Positions 22,054 through 33,692 of a DNA stretch of 64,000 bases are shown one piece after another; position 1 is the first letter of the stretch, and the number at the start of each line of letters is the position of its first letter. Below the pieces are notes generated by a model. The model saw nothing but the letters and a program-made list of their open reading frames with translations, was not told the origin of the DNA and ran no database searches. The DNA comes from Thelonectria olida. Its lineage: Eukaryota; Ascomycota; Sordariomycetes; Hypocreales; Nectriaceae. Location: positions 1,488,001 through 1,552,000 of the forward strand of contig JAGPYM010000005.1 in the NCBI GenBank assembly GCA_020736575.1, given 5' to 3'. The translations under genes were made by a program, and so were the position numbers.

Positions 22054-22914
22054 TCAGATGGTAGGAACGGCGGCTGCGTCCTTGCGACGTCGCCAGAAGC
22101 GCCAGCCTCGTCGGCGGCGGAAGCCCTTGATGGACACGACTTTTTCGTCTCGCTCTTCCTCCAGGTCGAGTCTGTACCGGCGCACGCTGCCTGACTCGTC
22201 GTCAAAGGGAACATGTCTGTTCTCCTTGGGAACAAAGCACTCGGGGATGAGGTGCTTCATGACCCAGCCCTTGACACCGCGGGTAGCAGCGTCGATGGCC
22301 GCATACTCGAGGCGACGGGTTCGGTCGCTCGTCCAGTAGTGCGTCGTCTGCGGCGGCGGCGTGGGAGCCGGTGTGGGCGCGACCCGGGCATCGGGCTCCG
22401 AGTCGGCGAGCTGGATCGGGTCCGGGGAGGGGAAGTGGAAGAAGGCGGCGCCGCCGGGCTGGCCGGTCGACGGGTTGGAGCGGACGAGGTGGAGGGACTG
22501 GTTGCTGCTGCGGGCGGGTTGTTGCTGCGACTTGGCTGCACGACGTAACGACGGCCTGTTGCGGAACCGCGCAGCCACGCCACCGCCGCCGCCGCCGCTG
22601 GACGAACCATTGGAGGAACGTCTTGCCACCGAGGGACGGGAGTTGGACGTCGACGCGCGACGCGGAGGTGTGGTGGACTCGTAGCCGGAGTCCTGTCTCT
22701 GCATCTTTGTTGCTGTGCCTGGACGTTGATCCCTCACCACGTGACCCTCGCGTTGCTGTCGTTGCAACTCGAGCTGTAGGTGCTCGAGATGCTGGAGGCT
22801 CTTGCTGTCATAGGTGACGGGAGGTCGTGGGGGTGATATGGGCTCGAACAGCTCGATGTCGTTGAAGCTGTGGTAGGTCGTTCCCGACGCCCTAGAGCTC
22901 GATCTCTCCTCCAT
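22054..22914 (-). CDS. Conserved-looking Arg-rich hypothetical protein
   Basis: Single exon of 286 aa. The first ~170 residues are disordered: Arg, Ser, Gln and Pro rich with a Gly6 run (residues ~105-112). Residues ~195-286 look folded and selected: 'YWTSDRTRRLEYAAIDAATRG', 'GWVMKHLIPECFVPKENRHV', then 'PFDDESGSVRRYRLDLEEERD', ending in the very basic 'RRRRGWRFWRRRKD'. I do not know the family. The contrast between low-complexity N-terminus and dense C-terminus supports a real gene. No signal peptide or membrane segment. The GC content is higher than in neighbouring intergenic DNA. Confidence 0.7.
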   Translation of the reverse strand: MEERSSSRASGTTYHSFNDIELFEPISPPRPPVTYDSKSLQHLEHLQLELQRQQREGHVVRDQRPGTATKMQRQDSGYESTTPPRRASTSNSRPSVARRSSNGSSSGGGGGGVAARFRNRPSLRRAAKSQQQPARSSNQSLHLVRSNPSTGQPGGAAFFHFPSPDPIQLADSEPDARVAPTPAPTPPPQTTHYWTSDRTRRLEYAAIDAATRGVKGWVMKHLIPECFVPKENRHVPFDDESGSVRRYRLDLEEERDEKVVSIKGFRRRRGWRFWRRRKDAAAVPTI

Positions 22915-25900
22915 GATGCGGACATTCGACGGTGGGGAGCTGTGTATATGTGTGTGGCTGACGTTGATGTTGGTGTTGAGGTTGAGGTTGAGGTTAGAGG
23001 TGGGAGTAATAGTTTAAGAGAGAGGTGGTGAAATAGGATGGAGGTTGTCGAGTCTTTTGTCTCTCTCACACAGTAGGTATAATATTGGTTCTCCCAATTC
23101 CCAAAACAAGAATAACCTCACCAACGACGCAATTTCCGGGGCCCAGTCCAGCCAAGCGAAAGGAAAGTGAGTTACTGCGAACGCGGTGAAGCGAAACTGG
23201 ACGTTACGGGAGAAACGACTGGCCTTTGAAGTTGCGGTCTGCAGGGCCGGGCGTCTTTAATATGACGACCCTCTTGCAAGCGACAAGCGACTGCGGGGGG
23301 TGGGAGAGGGAGATGAACCAGTTAAGGAAAGTCTTAGCAGCAGCCTCTGCCGGCCAATGTCCAAGAAGGTCTGGTTAATGAGCTTTCTTGTCCTGGACAA
23401 CCTGGTCGAGCCAAGTGGAGGCCAAGTGCGGGAATAGTGGCCAGGGGTGTCAGAAGCCAAGAGGGACCAGGACCAGGGCTTAATCCGTCTCGTTGTCTTC
23501 GCCGCTGGGGTGATTGGCGGTGAGGGTGCAGCGATGTGGATAAGGGTAGGGCCCTTTAAGCGTATCGACACTCGAGAGGAGGAGAGTTGTCAAGGCGCAG
23601 CCGTCGTGGTGTCATGCACGACGAGAATAGCGTCGTGAGGGGAGCGGTCTCTAGTGCGTCTTGTCGATCCACTCGAAGAAGAGGGACCGGGAAGAGAGAG
23701 GAACTTGTTGTTGATTGTTGACCTTGTCGATGGGTTCTTCTCGGCGAGGAGGTCCGAGATTGGAGATGGGAGATTAACGGATCGAGTTTGGACGCAGGAA
23801 AGAGGAAGAGTCTTTCGAAGAGAGAGAACACAGTAGACTTCTAGCCAAGGATCGTCATATACGCGGTGATGCCGAACTATGGCCCCGGCCAGCGTGTCTG
23901 CCCGATCAGGATTGTGACTTGTGTGTGCGGCGTTTTGCTAAGTGATCGTCTGGTGCCACGACGGTTCGTTGGGTTTATCAAAAAAGCTTAGTCGTCTTTG
24001 ACTCGCCGGCGATAGACGGGAGACTATTCCTCGATGACACAGGACAGGACCGGATAGGCAATTCTCGTCTACAGATCACCTTATCCTCGTGGTCTTGTTA
24101 GTCAACACCAGGACGAGACCCCGGCCCGATGTCGCAGAGTGGCAAGAGAAGAGGAAAAAAGAGGATCGCGGCCTTGGACAGACGCACAACTCGAAAAGCA
24201 AAGCGTAAAATTGGGGCCCTTGCAGCTTGCATGTAGCAAAGTGGCAAAGTATTCTCGTGTGGTTGATGATCGGTCCGTATTGTCGAGACGATGCTGCAGG
24301 TAGGCGCACGAGTAGGTAGGGGGGATAACGGGCGAACGAACGAAACACAGCCGACGGAACCCTTCTTATCAATGAACACGGCACTTGATGGCTTTACCAG
24401 CCCTCTCACAAGATATCTAGATTCCTCAGTATCAGATGACGCACGCAAAGTCGAAGGCAGTCGTCCTACCCGCTCGGCTTGGAGGGAGAGTGCTTCTTCA
24501 CATGTTCACTGGCAGGTCACAGTCGTTGGCGCACATTCATCAGCGAGGCACTGCACTGAAACCTCTGTGGATTGGAGGGGACGATCAGTGCTGAGACACC
24601 CATCCATCGCGAGTTATCTAGTTGGGCACCAGCTTCCATCGGCATTCGTTCTCAGCCAGCTCACCCAGGCTGTGCCTCGTCCTCAATCCTCCCTCCCTTC
24701 CAGCTCTTGATGGCTGTCTGGCACGGGCCCTCGCCCTCATCACTCGCAGTCATGTGAATCCATCTCTGACTGACAGACTGGCACACACAAACCACTTGAT
24801 GAAATATCGATCTGCCTGCATGTACTTTGCAGGCCGGCCCTGCAGGACGAGAGGGCCACGAGCCAACTGGACCCCCCTCCAGCACATTACCCGATGCACG
24901 ACAATCAGCTTGACAACCCACAACCACCAATAGCCGGGGCTCCAGGTCACGATGGAGGGGCAGACACGGGTGGGAACAGGTGAGTTTCGAAGCCTGAACT
25001 GAAGGAGGGGGCTGGAGGATGGACACTAGGCTTTGGCTTTTTGCGGGCCGCGGCAGGCAGCGCTACGCAAGTTCTGGCAAGCAGTTGTTGTTCTCGTTCT
25101 CCAGTCTTCGTTCTCTAGACTCTCGTGGTCATCGACCCGGCCCGCAGAAGATGGACCCGGAGTTGGGACGAGAAGTTAGAACAAGCCACAAAACGACGGA
25201 CATGGACAAGGCCGCGAGTCGAGGCAGAGGTCGAGATTGTTCAATGTTGGGCCACGGCGGCGAGGCGAGCGCAGCAATGGAATGAAGATGATATGATTGC
25301 CAGCAAACACACTGCACCGCGACAAGGTTGATCGATACCCTGAAGGGCCCTGGAAGAGGCCGCTATTGCGTCCCCTCTGTGAACGCACATATTCGTATTC
25401 ACTCAGCAGATGCAGCACGAAAACTCCCACGTGTCGACGGCCGAGTGGGACGGGTGTGAGCAAGATGCATCCCTGATCTACCCACGCATTTTGCATACAA
25501 GGCATAAAGCACCTTCATTATTCCAGATCCCTCCCCGATATCATTTCGGCATATCTCCTGTCCCTATTTCATGCATGTCGGCATCGAGTGAGATATCATG
25601 TCAAACACGTACAGGACTTGATATAGCAAGCTGGTAAAGCGGTCCTGATGAGTGCCTTCTTCTGTCACAAACACATACAACGAAGCCCTGTCGGTACATA
25701 GCCCGCAATACTTCAATCCGCCAAAGACGCCACGAAAAACAACAAACCCGGCGCGAACAGGGAACACGCCTTCGGCCGGGGGCACGATTAGCTCGCGTCA
25801 TCTTGGAGATTCAGTAATTCACGCATCCACCAGCCCACAATCACGTTTTTCGCCGGTGCCTCTGCTCCGTCCGTTTTCTTGTTGATTACCAAATGTCACT

Positions 25901-28217
25901 TCCAGTGCAACAGGAAATTTGAAACATGGAGGATGCAACGCTTTGCAACGGAGCCGTTTCTTTGCATGCCGAAGGGCTGCTGCGCTACCGGTCGTTCCCG
26001 TGCCCGTGACCCGAGGTCGGATACCGCCATCCGTACGCCGAGGGACTGATGAGACGTTCGTTCGTCATGCCTTGCCGCCGCAGAATCGAACATCGGGCAG
26101 CCTGGTGATCGGAGCTTGGCATCATTTCAACCCCATGTTCCTGGGGGCGAGGATGGAACCACGCGTGGTCGTGGGGGAGGGCTCAGAGAACGAGGGGGTT
26201 TGAGGGGTAAACACGAAATTCGATCTATTGATTTGAGTTGGGCAGTCATTTGACACCCAATTCTCGTGGTGACTAACTGGAAGTCGCGTGCAGCCTCAGC
26301 TTCATCAGCCATGATGTGAGAGGCACCAACACGTGCTCCCTCCTTTGATCCAGCGGTGATAGAACGAAGAACACCATTTGGCATGTGAATTCATCTCGAT
26401 AGAGATGAGGGCGCGAACATTATGTCGGCACATCGGCTCGATGATCGATCTAGGAACCGTCCCAATCTTCTGCATGCAGCGAGATTCCACGCCCTCGTGA
26501 CTCACGATCCGAGGCCTCAAACACGCGTATCCCCAGGTGTTGATCACGTTTATCGGCCCCGGTGCACTCCCTTCAAGATGGGGGCTTTGGTAATACCTAA
26601 TAATAAAATTGTAAGTGAACGTCGCCACAAGAAAGCGGTTTCTATCAACGGCCGGCAAACCGAGGCATTCATCGTTCAAGGTGATGGATGCAGCAAAGAT
26701 CATATGCCCATCCTTGATATTGCACTAGTAATGCACCCTTCGAACTCTAGTGACGTCCCGGTCCTCGGCCTCGTTGGTGAATGAGCCCGCATCGTGTGTT
26801 GATTGTAGGCGAGATGAGAGGACTCTCATCGCGCATGGCGAAGAGTTGCTAAAGTGAAAACGCCCGTCGCTGGCGCTGTCGAGGCGAAATGCAGGTCCAC
26901 AAGCGAACCTATTGTCTTTTCACGATAATTATTCGCCTTTGAGGCCTCCTTCATTGAACCGGCTGAATAAGTCTCAATATCGAGCCCGAATACCCGATGG
27001 CCCAATTCTCCTAATTCGACGTGTTCCTCTAATCTCAACACTAGCGAAATGGCGGAAATGGGAAAATGACGTCGGCCCACTCTCCGAGAGCTTCATTCGA
27101 AGAGGCTGGATAAGAGCTGTTGATCGCCAAGCTTGAAGTCTAGCGCCTCTTCCCGTTCATTACTGTCAAGCTGGTTGGTCTGCGAAGCCGCGTGCGTCAT
27201 GTGAAAGCGCGTCTTCAGCTTCACCGCCGACTTCCTTTTCACGTGTGCATAGGTAGAGACACGAGTATGCTGAGAGGATGGTCCAGTATCGGGGAGACAG
27301 ACTTGGGCATCGCGGTGTCTAATCTTGGCAGGCTGGCAACCTGTGAGGAGATATGGTGAGATTATTTGCCTGGCGAAGAAGTAGAACAAGAAGAGCTCAA
27401 ACTATGAGTACCTAGAACAAGTGAGCTCCTGTTATTCATAATGTCACTCAGAACTTGTATGTTGTGACGAGACAACTCGAGGCAGGTCTAGGTTAGCACC
27501 CCAATCAAGAATCTCGAGTATAGGTAGTTGCCTACTCAGACAGACACACAGAGCTCAGGTCGATTAGATCTTCCAATTTGCAGGTCTCTTGCGAGTGCTA
27601 ATATTGGTATGGGGTTTCCTGATGCTCTCACGGCTATGAAGTGAAAGTAAGTGAGTAAGAGTGGTTGAGGATAGAGATTGATAGACAGTGGGCACTTCTG
27701 ACCAGATTTTCTCAGGTCGCAGTCCGATTAAACCAAATAAGCTCATAGGAAATGGAACTTCATACATTGGAGTGAGCGGTTTGCGTATCTACTCAATCAC
27801 GCCTTCTAAACCTCGATGCTGTTCGAGACTTCTACCATTGCATTGTTGGTCGGACCTTGTTGGAAAAGCCAAGAGTCCAAGATGGGCTAGAGAGGCTGAG
27901 AGCTGATTTGAGAGGGTTTTTCGTCTTGGCCAATTGGCCATCGGAAGTTCCGGACCATCACGTAAGCCAATGAAGGTGGCTGGGCTCTTTCATCTTGCTG
28001 CACGCGGCCGAATTCACTGCAACAACTCATCACCGAGTCCCTAACGAAGCATTAGTCGCGACTTCAATTCTGGCGGCAATCGCCCACCAACGAAAGGGAG
28101 AGAGTCTGACTGAGCCCAGGGCTGTAACGGCCCGGCCCGGCCCTGAGCGTGGAACCTTCAGGTACTTCGATCCCCTGTAACGATTACAAGGGAGCCCCCC
28201 CCAGACTGTCCGCTATC
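22915..28217. other. 5.3 kb region without a supported gene
   Basis: It begins with the promoter of the Arg-rich gene, with GTTGAG/GTTGGT tandem strings at 22960-23000, and ends with the promoter of the ferric reductase. Every ORF here is under ~140 codons and I recognise no motif in any frame. The longest plus-strand ORF (24291-24710) has random-like composition. A charged stretch at 25125-25331 (a GTG-initiated frame rich in Trp and Arg) is the only one with protein-like texture. No tRNA, transposon end or array was recognised. Base composition is mixed, not the A/T-rich kind left by heavy RIP. It could hold a long non-coding RNA or decayed genes; the sequence alone does not show which. Confidence 0.4.
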
Positions 28218-30230
28218 ATGAGTCTCTTTCTGAGGCACGAGGGCCACGAACATGGACATGAAGAAGACGAACATGGGCATGAGGATGAGCATGGACACGG
28301 CCACGGCCATGGCCATGGGAGTGAAGATTCCGTAAGACAACACGCGCTAGCGACTCTGTACTGGTACGCCATCATCGCGTTCCTCATCTGCGGCCTCTTA
28401 TCAAGATTGGTCGCTGCATACGTTGCTCGACAAAGGTCAGCTTCGTCTCTCTCTCATTCAATCATAGATTGCACTGCTCACACGCTTCTTAGAATAAAGA
28501 GAAGGGAGTCTCGATCAAGCCCCGACTCAGTGTCTACAATTGAGAGATTCTTCGAGACACCACGAGCCTCCATTCGAAGCTCATTCCTCTACCGTAGCCG
28601 CCCTCTCTGGCTCACCGCTCTCCCTCTCAGAAAAACCTTCTTGGTCGTCATATACGCCGCCCTTTTGAGCTTCCTATTGACTTACAAAGCCATCAAGCAT
28701 GATGAAAAGTACCTCGAGAGACTTGGGTTTCGCGCCGGTTGGATCACAACGACGCAGACGACGTTGCCCTTCCTCCTTGCCGCGAGAACGAACCCCATCG
28801 GCCTCATCCTGGGAATCTCGTATGAGAGGATCAATTGGTTTCACCGATGGGTCTCACGAATCTTTGTCATCAGCGCGACTATTCATGGGTCCTTTTTCGT
28901 TACCGAGTGGATTGCTGCCGACTTCTTCTGGGAGGAGTTGAAGCTGGTCGGCATGGTCAAATGGGGACTCGCAGCGTGGACCGTTCTTGTCTGGACTCTG
29001 CTTTCGACTTTGAAGCCGTTTCGCCGCATGCGATACGAGTTCTTTGTTCTGCAGCACATCGTCTCGGTTGTACTATTATTGGTGTTCTTACTGCTCCATG
29101 TTCCGGATCATCACCACTTTAGCGTTTGGTGCGCCGTCGTCGCATTTGCCTGGGATGTACTTACGCGGTCGGCGAATCCCATTTGGCGGAACCTTCGTGT
29201 CGGCATCTCATCCGGAGTCTTTACCCGATACTCGTACCAGGCCCATGTTGATGCTGTCGATGATGAGTTGACTGTCGTCACGGTTCGCAATGCCCGCTTC
29301 ACCTGGACTCCGGGCCAACACGTTTTAATCTGGTCACCCGCCTTCCCACGACAATCCCCTCACCCATTCACCATCTCTAACATTCCGAACAACGAGACAT
29401 CAAGCAGGGATCTACAACTAATTCTCAAGACGAAAGGTGGCTTCACAAGAGAGCTCAATAACTGGGCTAGGAAGGCTGATCACAACGGAAGCGATGGCGC
29501 ATTACGTGTGCTCCTGGCAGGCCCATATGGAACCTTGCCAGACTGGAGGCAATACGAAACTGTCCTTTTGGTTTCAGCTTCGACAGGCGGTTCTTTCACC
29601 ACACCCGTCATCGAGGACTTGCTGTTGTCCAAGTCATTTGGATGCGTGCGAAGAATTGGCGTGCTCTACATAGCACGACGCAAAGCTCATGTGCAACCAT
29701 ACCTTCAGCGCATATCAAGACTCGCTTCCAGAGCAAAGGCGATGGGCATTGCGGTACGAATCGAGGTCGCTGTTACTAAGGGCGGCCAACATGTCGCTGG
29801 TTTGCATGAGAGCCCGGCGAATGAGAGTCAGGAAAGGTTGATGGCATCGGAGCCTGAACCCGAGGCAGACAATCGAAAGGAAGAGAGGAGAGACAGTATC
29901 GAGCTGCAGCGCCTTTCCATCGACTCAAACGAATCCGCTGGCAGTGAGCGAGCAGACCAGCTACTCAAGGAAGAGGCGGAACTTGGCTTGGACGAGGGCT
30001 ATGGCTATGACGCATCATCCATTGTCGAGACCCAAGGCCGTCCAAACATTGGGGCCTTCCTGCATAACGCTGTCGGCAATGTTCCTGGTACCGTCGCTGT
30101 GGCAGTCTGCGGTGGAAGCACCATAGAAAAGACGGTTGCCATGACCGTGGCATCTCTTCGGAATGAGCGGGCGTCGCAAGGATTGAGCGCTGACCGGATT
30201 TTTCTGCATGTGGAGCGGTCAGACATTTGA
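28218..30230 (+). CDS. Ferric reductase (FRE/NOX-like) with His-rich N-terminus
   Basis: Start at ATG 28218; 670 aa if unspliced. A 57-nt stretch (28436-28492, GTCAGC...CTTAG, length divisible by 3) is probably an intron; removing it gives 651 aa and places 'ARQR' next to 'IKRRES'. The first 34 residues hold 11 His, mostly as HGH/HEH. About six to seven membrane helices follow, with paired haem-ligand His in 'FHRWVSRIFVISATIHGSFF' and 'FVLQHIVSVVLLLVFLLLH'. The FAD motif is 'SPHPFTISNIP', and an NAD(P)H-binding region ('LLAGPYG', then 'VLLVSASTGGSFTTPVI') follows. This family reduces Fe3+ or Cu2+ chelates at the plasma membrane with cytosolic NADPH. The usual signal peptide is missing and the C-terminus ends HVERSDI rather than the common ESFGW form. 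Confidence 0.9.
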   Translation: MSLFLRHEGHEHGHEEDEHGHEDEHGHGHGHGHGSEDSVRQHALATLYWYAIIAFLICGLLSRLVAAYVARQRSASSLSHSIIDCTAHTLLRIKRRESRSSPDSVSTIERFFETPRASIRSSFLYRSRPLWLTALPLRKTFLVVIYAALLSFLLTYKAIKHDEKYLERLGFRAGWITTTQTTLPFLLAARTNPIGLILGISYERINWFHRWVSRIFVISATIHGSFFVTEWIAADFFWEELKLVGMVKWGLAAWTVLVWTLLSTLKPFRRMRYEFFVLQHIVSVVLLLVFLLLHVPDHHHFSVWCAVVAFAWDVLTRSANPIWRNLRVGISSGVFTRYSYQAHVDAVDDELTVVTVRNARFTWTPGQHVLIWSPAFPRQSPHPFTISNIPNNETSSRDLQLILKTKGGFTRELNNWARKADHNGSDGALRVLLAGPYGTLPDWRQYETVLLVSASTGGSFTTPVIEDLLLSKSFGCVRRIGVLYIARRKAHVQPYLQRISRLASRAKAMGIAVRIEVAVTKGGQHVAGLHESPANESQERLMASEPEPEADNRKEERRDSIELQRLSIDSNESAGSERADQLLKEEAELGLDEGYGYDASSIVETQGRPNIGAFLHNAVGNVPGTVAVAVCGGSTIEKTVAMTVASLRNERASQGLSADRIFLHVERSDI

Positions 30231-31283
30231 TGACGAGGCTTCTTGCCCTGGGTACGAAACTTGATGGATAATGTTTTAGGCATGAGATATATGAAGAGTG
30301 AATGAGTGGTTGACGGATGCGCCTTGGTCTCGGATGAACGGGAGTTAATCAGCGATGAGAGCAACTGAGGAATTTGGGTTGGAGGCATGATGATGTTGAC
30401 TTTAGACTAACGTAGGTAGTTCAGGTTCATAATCAGGAAGAAAAATATAATGTACAGTTTCAATAAATGTGAACCTGTCTGGTCTTTGTGCCTAAAGGGT
30501 TTTCATGTCCTGAATGTGGGTGGTGTAACGCTGGATCATGAGCCTCGGCATGATCTCATGTTCACAGATTAGCTTACCGCATCCTGGAACAGCTTTTCAT
30601 TTAGATTCGAAGAGGAATCACTAAAGGAAGGGTCCCGATTGGCGTCATTTAACATGTTGGCTGGCACATGGCTGTGGGAACCCTTGTCGGGCGTCTTCCG
30701 AGGGATCAGCGCATCATGACAACGTCCGTCATGACACGTGGGATGCAAGCATACGCAGCTTCGAGAAGAGCGCTAGGCTCCCTGAAATGTGCCATGGCAT
30801 GATGGCGTATGTATGACAATCGCATAGGGCTGATAAGAAGCGCTGATTCGGATCCGCAGGCCAGGAGGTGGGCCTCGTCTGGTGTCTGAACACGAACCTA
30901 CAAAGGAATCAGTGAGAAGATGGACGTTTGCTTGCTAATGCAGACGATGGCCTACGAGTAGTCAGATTAGAATCGAGTCTTGTGCTGGATATTGGTATGT
31001 AGTTTCAGCTGAACAATTGCGCTGGTGAACACTGAACTCGTGGCAGCTGGACTGTGTGCTTCACCTCACGCCGATGTTCATCTGAACAGCTAGTTTAATA
31101 ACGATCAACTTGGGAACAACAACATCAGCACAACTATATATTACGAAGTGCTCTTCAATCTCAGTCGGACTTGATCCTCCATTCTAAACATACGGATAAG
31201 TAATCGTTATCTGTATAACCTACCTCCCTACCTACACAGAAGACTTTTGCCAATGCTATCAACTACCTAGAGCTAAGTAAAAG
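30231..31283. other. Intergenic region
   Basis: 3' flank of the ferric reductase and the upstream DNA of a doubtful small ORF. It is A/T-leaning, and I see no repeat, RNA gene or coding signal. Confidence 0.4.
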
Positions 31284-31595
31284 ATGTCTAGCATTAAAAT
31301 GAGCTCTTCTAACCTCACAGACACTAAAATTAAGGTTGAGGACGAGGATATTGTCATGGAGAGTATTCAGCGATGGCCGGGACACGGGCAGACGGCCCAC
31401 CCTGATATTGTTGAAACTGAGAACAACGACCCGGCTAGGGTGCAGACTCGTCGAGATGTTGCTCTAGTTCTCGTGGCGATGGTTATCGTGCTTTCATGGG
31501 AGCTTCTGATTATTGCTCTGATCACGATAGCAGTGGCCTATGGGAAATACGCACGCCGCACCTGGGCCTCAAATCTCCACCCAATGTTGGAGTAA
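31284..31595 (+). CDS. Small single-span membrane protein (doubtful)
   Basis: ATG-initiated ORF of 103 aa. Residues 1-55 are polar and acidic (KIKVEDEDIVMES); residues ~58-85 form a strong hydrophobic helix (DVALVLVAMVIVLSWELLII, then ALITIAVAY) followed by basic 'GKYARRTW', which fits a type I or III single-span protein with the C-terminus inside. No family is recognised. The next 60 nt in the +1 frame read as a charged helix (KREDEDVKTKAELRLREQ) with its own stop at about 31652, so an unseen intron or a frameshift may separate this ORF from its true 3' end. Confidence 0.35.
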   Translation: MSSIKMSSSNLTDTKIKVEDEDIVMESIQRWPGHGQTAHPDIVETENNDPARVQTRRDVALVLVAMVIVLSWELLIIALITIAVAYGKYARRTWASNLHPMLE

Positions 31596-33692
31596 GCGGG
31601 AGGATGAGGACGTCAAGACTAAGGCGGAGTTACGGCTGAGAGAGCAAGTGTGAGAACCTGATATCAAGGACTAAATACGCCTAAGAGTAGTTAAGTATTG
31701 AATCGAGATAGTCGTATATCCCGCCTGAGATCATTTGGACCCAAGAGTTATGACACCTCAAGGTCCTCTAGGATATCCTCAGCAAGGCATGGGATCCTTT
31801 TGGAACTGCAACATCATTCTCCGAACGTGAAATCTATCAATCCCTGTCCGGACATCGAGTCAACCCTCTTTGCCCACGTAGTAATGCCTTACCTTGCATG
31901 GCCATCTCGTTCCACCAACCGCCCCCATGGGCCTGGCCCAGCAGCAACTTGCCGTTCGAGATTGCCACAGATTACCCCAGAATCTGTTAATTTATCGAAC
32001 GGCTCTTCCCTCCGTAACCCCGGCCACAGCGAATAGTTTGAGTCTAGACATGGCCAGGCGTCTTGGCCGCAACATGTACAGTACATTGCCCCTTCAAAAT
32101 AATGCGGATGCGGGTCCGGGGCATAATGCGGTTCGGCGCTCGGTGGTCGGAGTCCGGTGCCTTTAACGACGCAGCCGCAGGGGCTCTGGTAAAAAATACC
32201 AAATGAAAAAGTCGGGGTATGCATCTCACAGCCGTGATTCGTCAGAGATTGCCGACCAGATCCCGGGGTAAATTTGGAGGGCTTCATTTGTGACAAGAAT
32301 CGTTGCAAGAATAAGTGGTGATAACCGAGTGATGCCGATAGTTGGTCCGTGCATATCTCGGCCGGACGGAAGCCCCTAGGGCCAGAAAGGGTAGCTACGG
32401 TGGAGAAATGGTGGAAGGTACGGGTGAGTCGGTTCCGGGTTACGGTGGGGAGAAGACTGGAGAGAGCGGCATGGCCGGAGGTGGCTGGAGAGGAGAGATT
32501 TGAGCCTCATTTGAGTCGCTGGTACATACCCGTACATGTGGCAGGGACGAGGCAGGCAAGGCACGGTTGTTGTCTGTTGGAGGATTCAAAAGGTCATGAT
32601 GGGAGAGAAGGGACGGCAGGGGCTGATTGGGAGGTCCAACAAAAGTCAGTCCATCTTTATCGCGATTTGCACATGTCGACTGATGGAGCTCAAGCCCATG
32701 AGATGGCCTCCTCGGCGTGCCAATTGCGATGTTATTTTGTTTTGCTTTCAATGATTGTGCATCAACAGCGAGTGATTTTGCTTCTGTGAGATCCATAGCT
32801 CAACACAACACATGCATGACACCAGAGAAACTGTAGTATTTTGCTGGAGATGAGGTAACAAATGTCCACAGTACAATGGTGTCAGTTCAGTTGGGATGTG
32901 GCTCAGCAGCTTCCAAAGCTTCACCTGTCCCCTCACCTCACGTCACTTTGGGGGAGAGACCCCACTTGAAATGGTTCGGGTGAATTTGACCCTTTTCGCC
33001 GACCACACCGATGAAGGAGCTAGAACTCTTCCCCGGAGAAAACAGATCAAGGGCATTCTCTGAGCTATGAAGTATCGTGATTTCATATTTTAGCATTTTA
33101 AAAGGCCAGCTGTCATTGTCAACCTCGTATGCATCATGTACTGTACCTGCCGTTCAATGTGCAACAGTGGGCTGATGGCCCCACCAGAAATGAGGTGGGG
33201 AATTGGAGAAGGCAGGCACTCGAGGTGAGAACCCCTCCATGCTCTTTCCTCGCTGCCTTTGAAAGTACAGTACAAGGGCCAATGCTCCCATCGCAGGCCA
33301 CCCGACCCAATCGGCCGCTGGAACAAAACCACCGACGAGGCTTCCCCCACAACGAATGGATGCCCCGTCGGTGCACAAAGAGGACGCACGGGGTTCGAGT
33401 AGGAGGTATGGACGAATAGGTACCTGGACATGCTCCCACCGCCTGTAAATGGCCCTCGGACGACGGACTAGTTCGCCGGGGTGACGATGAATGGGGATCA
33501 TGGGGGGCCGCTTTGGTTTTCTTTCTCCTCCACTACTTCTACCTCACCACTTCCTCCTCCTTTCTTCCCTCTCTTCTTCCTCTTCTCTCTCTGCCGACTC
33601 GATCTTTTTCTTCTTCTTGTTTGTGTCGTCAATTGGGTCTCGCCGACCTCCTCTCCACTCTACCTCTTCGTTGTCGCATTCTCTCTCCCGTC
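31596..33692. other. 2.1 kb region upstream of the acetyl-CoA hydrolase gene
   Basis: I see no supported gene. Its last ~170 bases are the pyrimidine-rich leader of the acetyl-CoA hydrolase gene (separate entry). ORFs inside are short, overlapping in several frames and have no motif. Confidence 0.4.
33519..33625 (+). promoter_or_regulatory. Pyrimidine-rich promoter/leader tract of the acetyl-CoA hydrolase gene
   Basis: About 100 bases with over 80% C+T on the coding strand, ending ~70 bases before the start codon. Such CT-rich tracts sit at or upstream of transcription starts of strongly expressed filamentous-fungal genes. The exact start site cannot be read from sequence. Confidence 0.55.

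Noticed and set aside
25125..25331. Charged Trp/Arg-rich ORF
   Set aside because: No ATG start (GTG), short, no family. Texture slightly protein-like but not enough to call.
28158..28387. Met/Pro/Cys-rich minus-strand ORFs over the His-rich tail
   Set aside because: Antisense shadows of CAT/GGC codon repeats in the ferric reductase gene.
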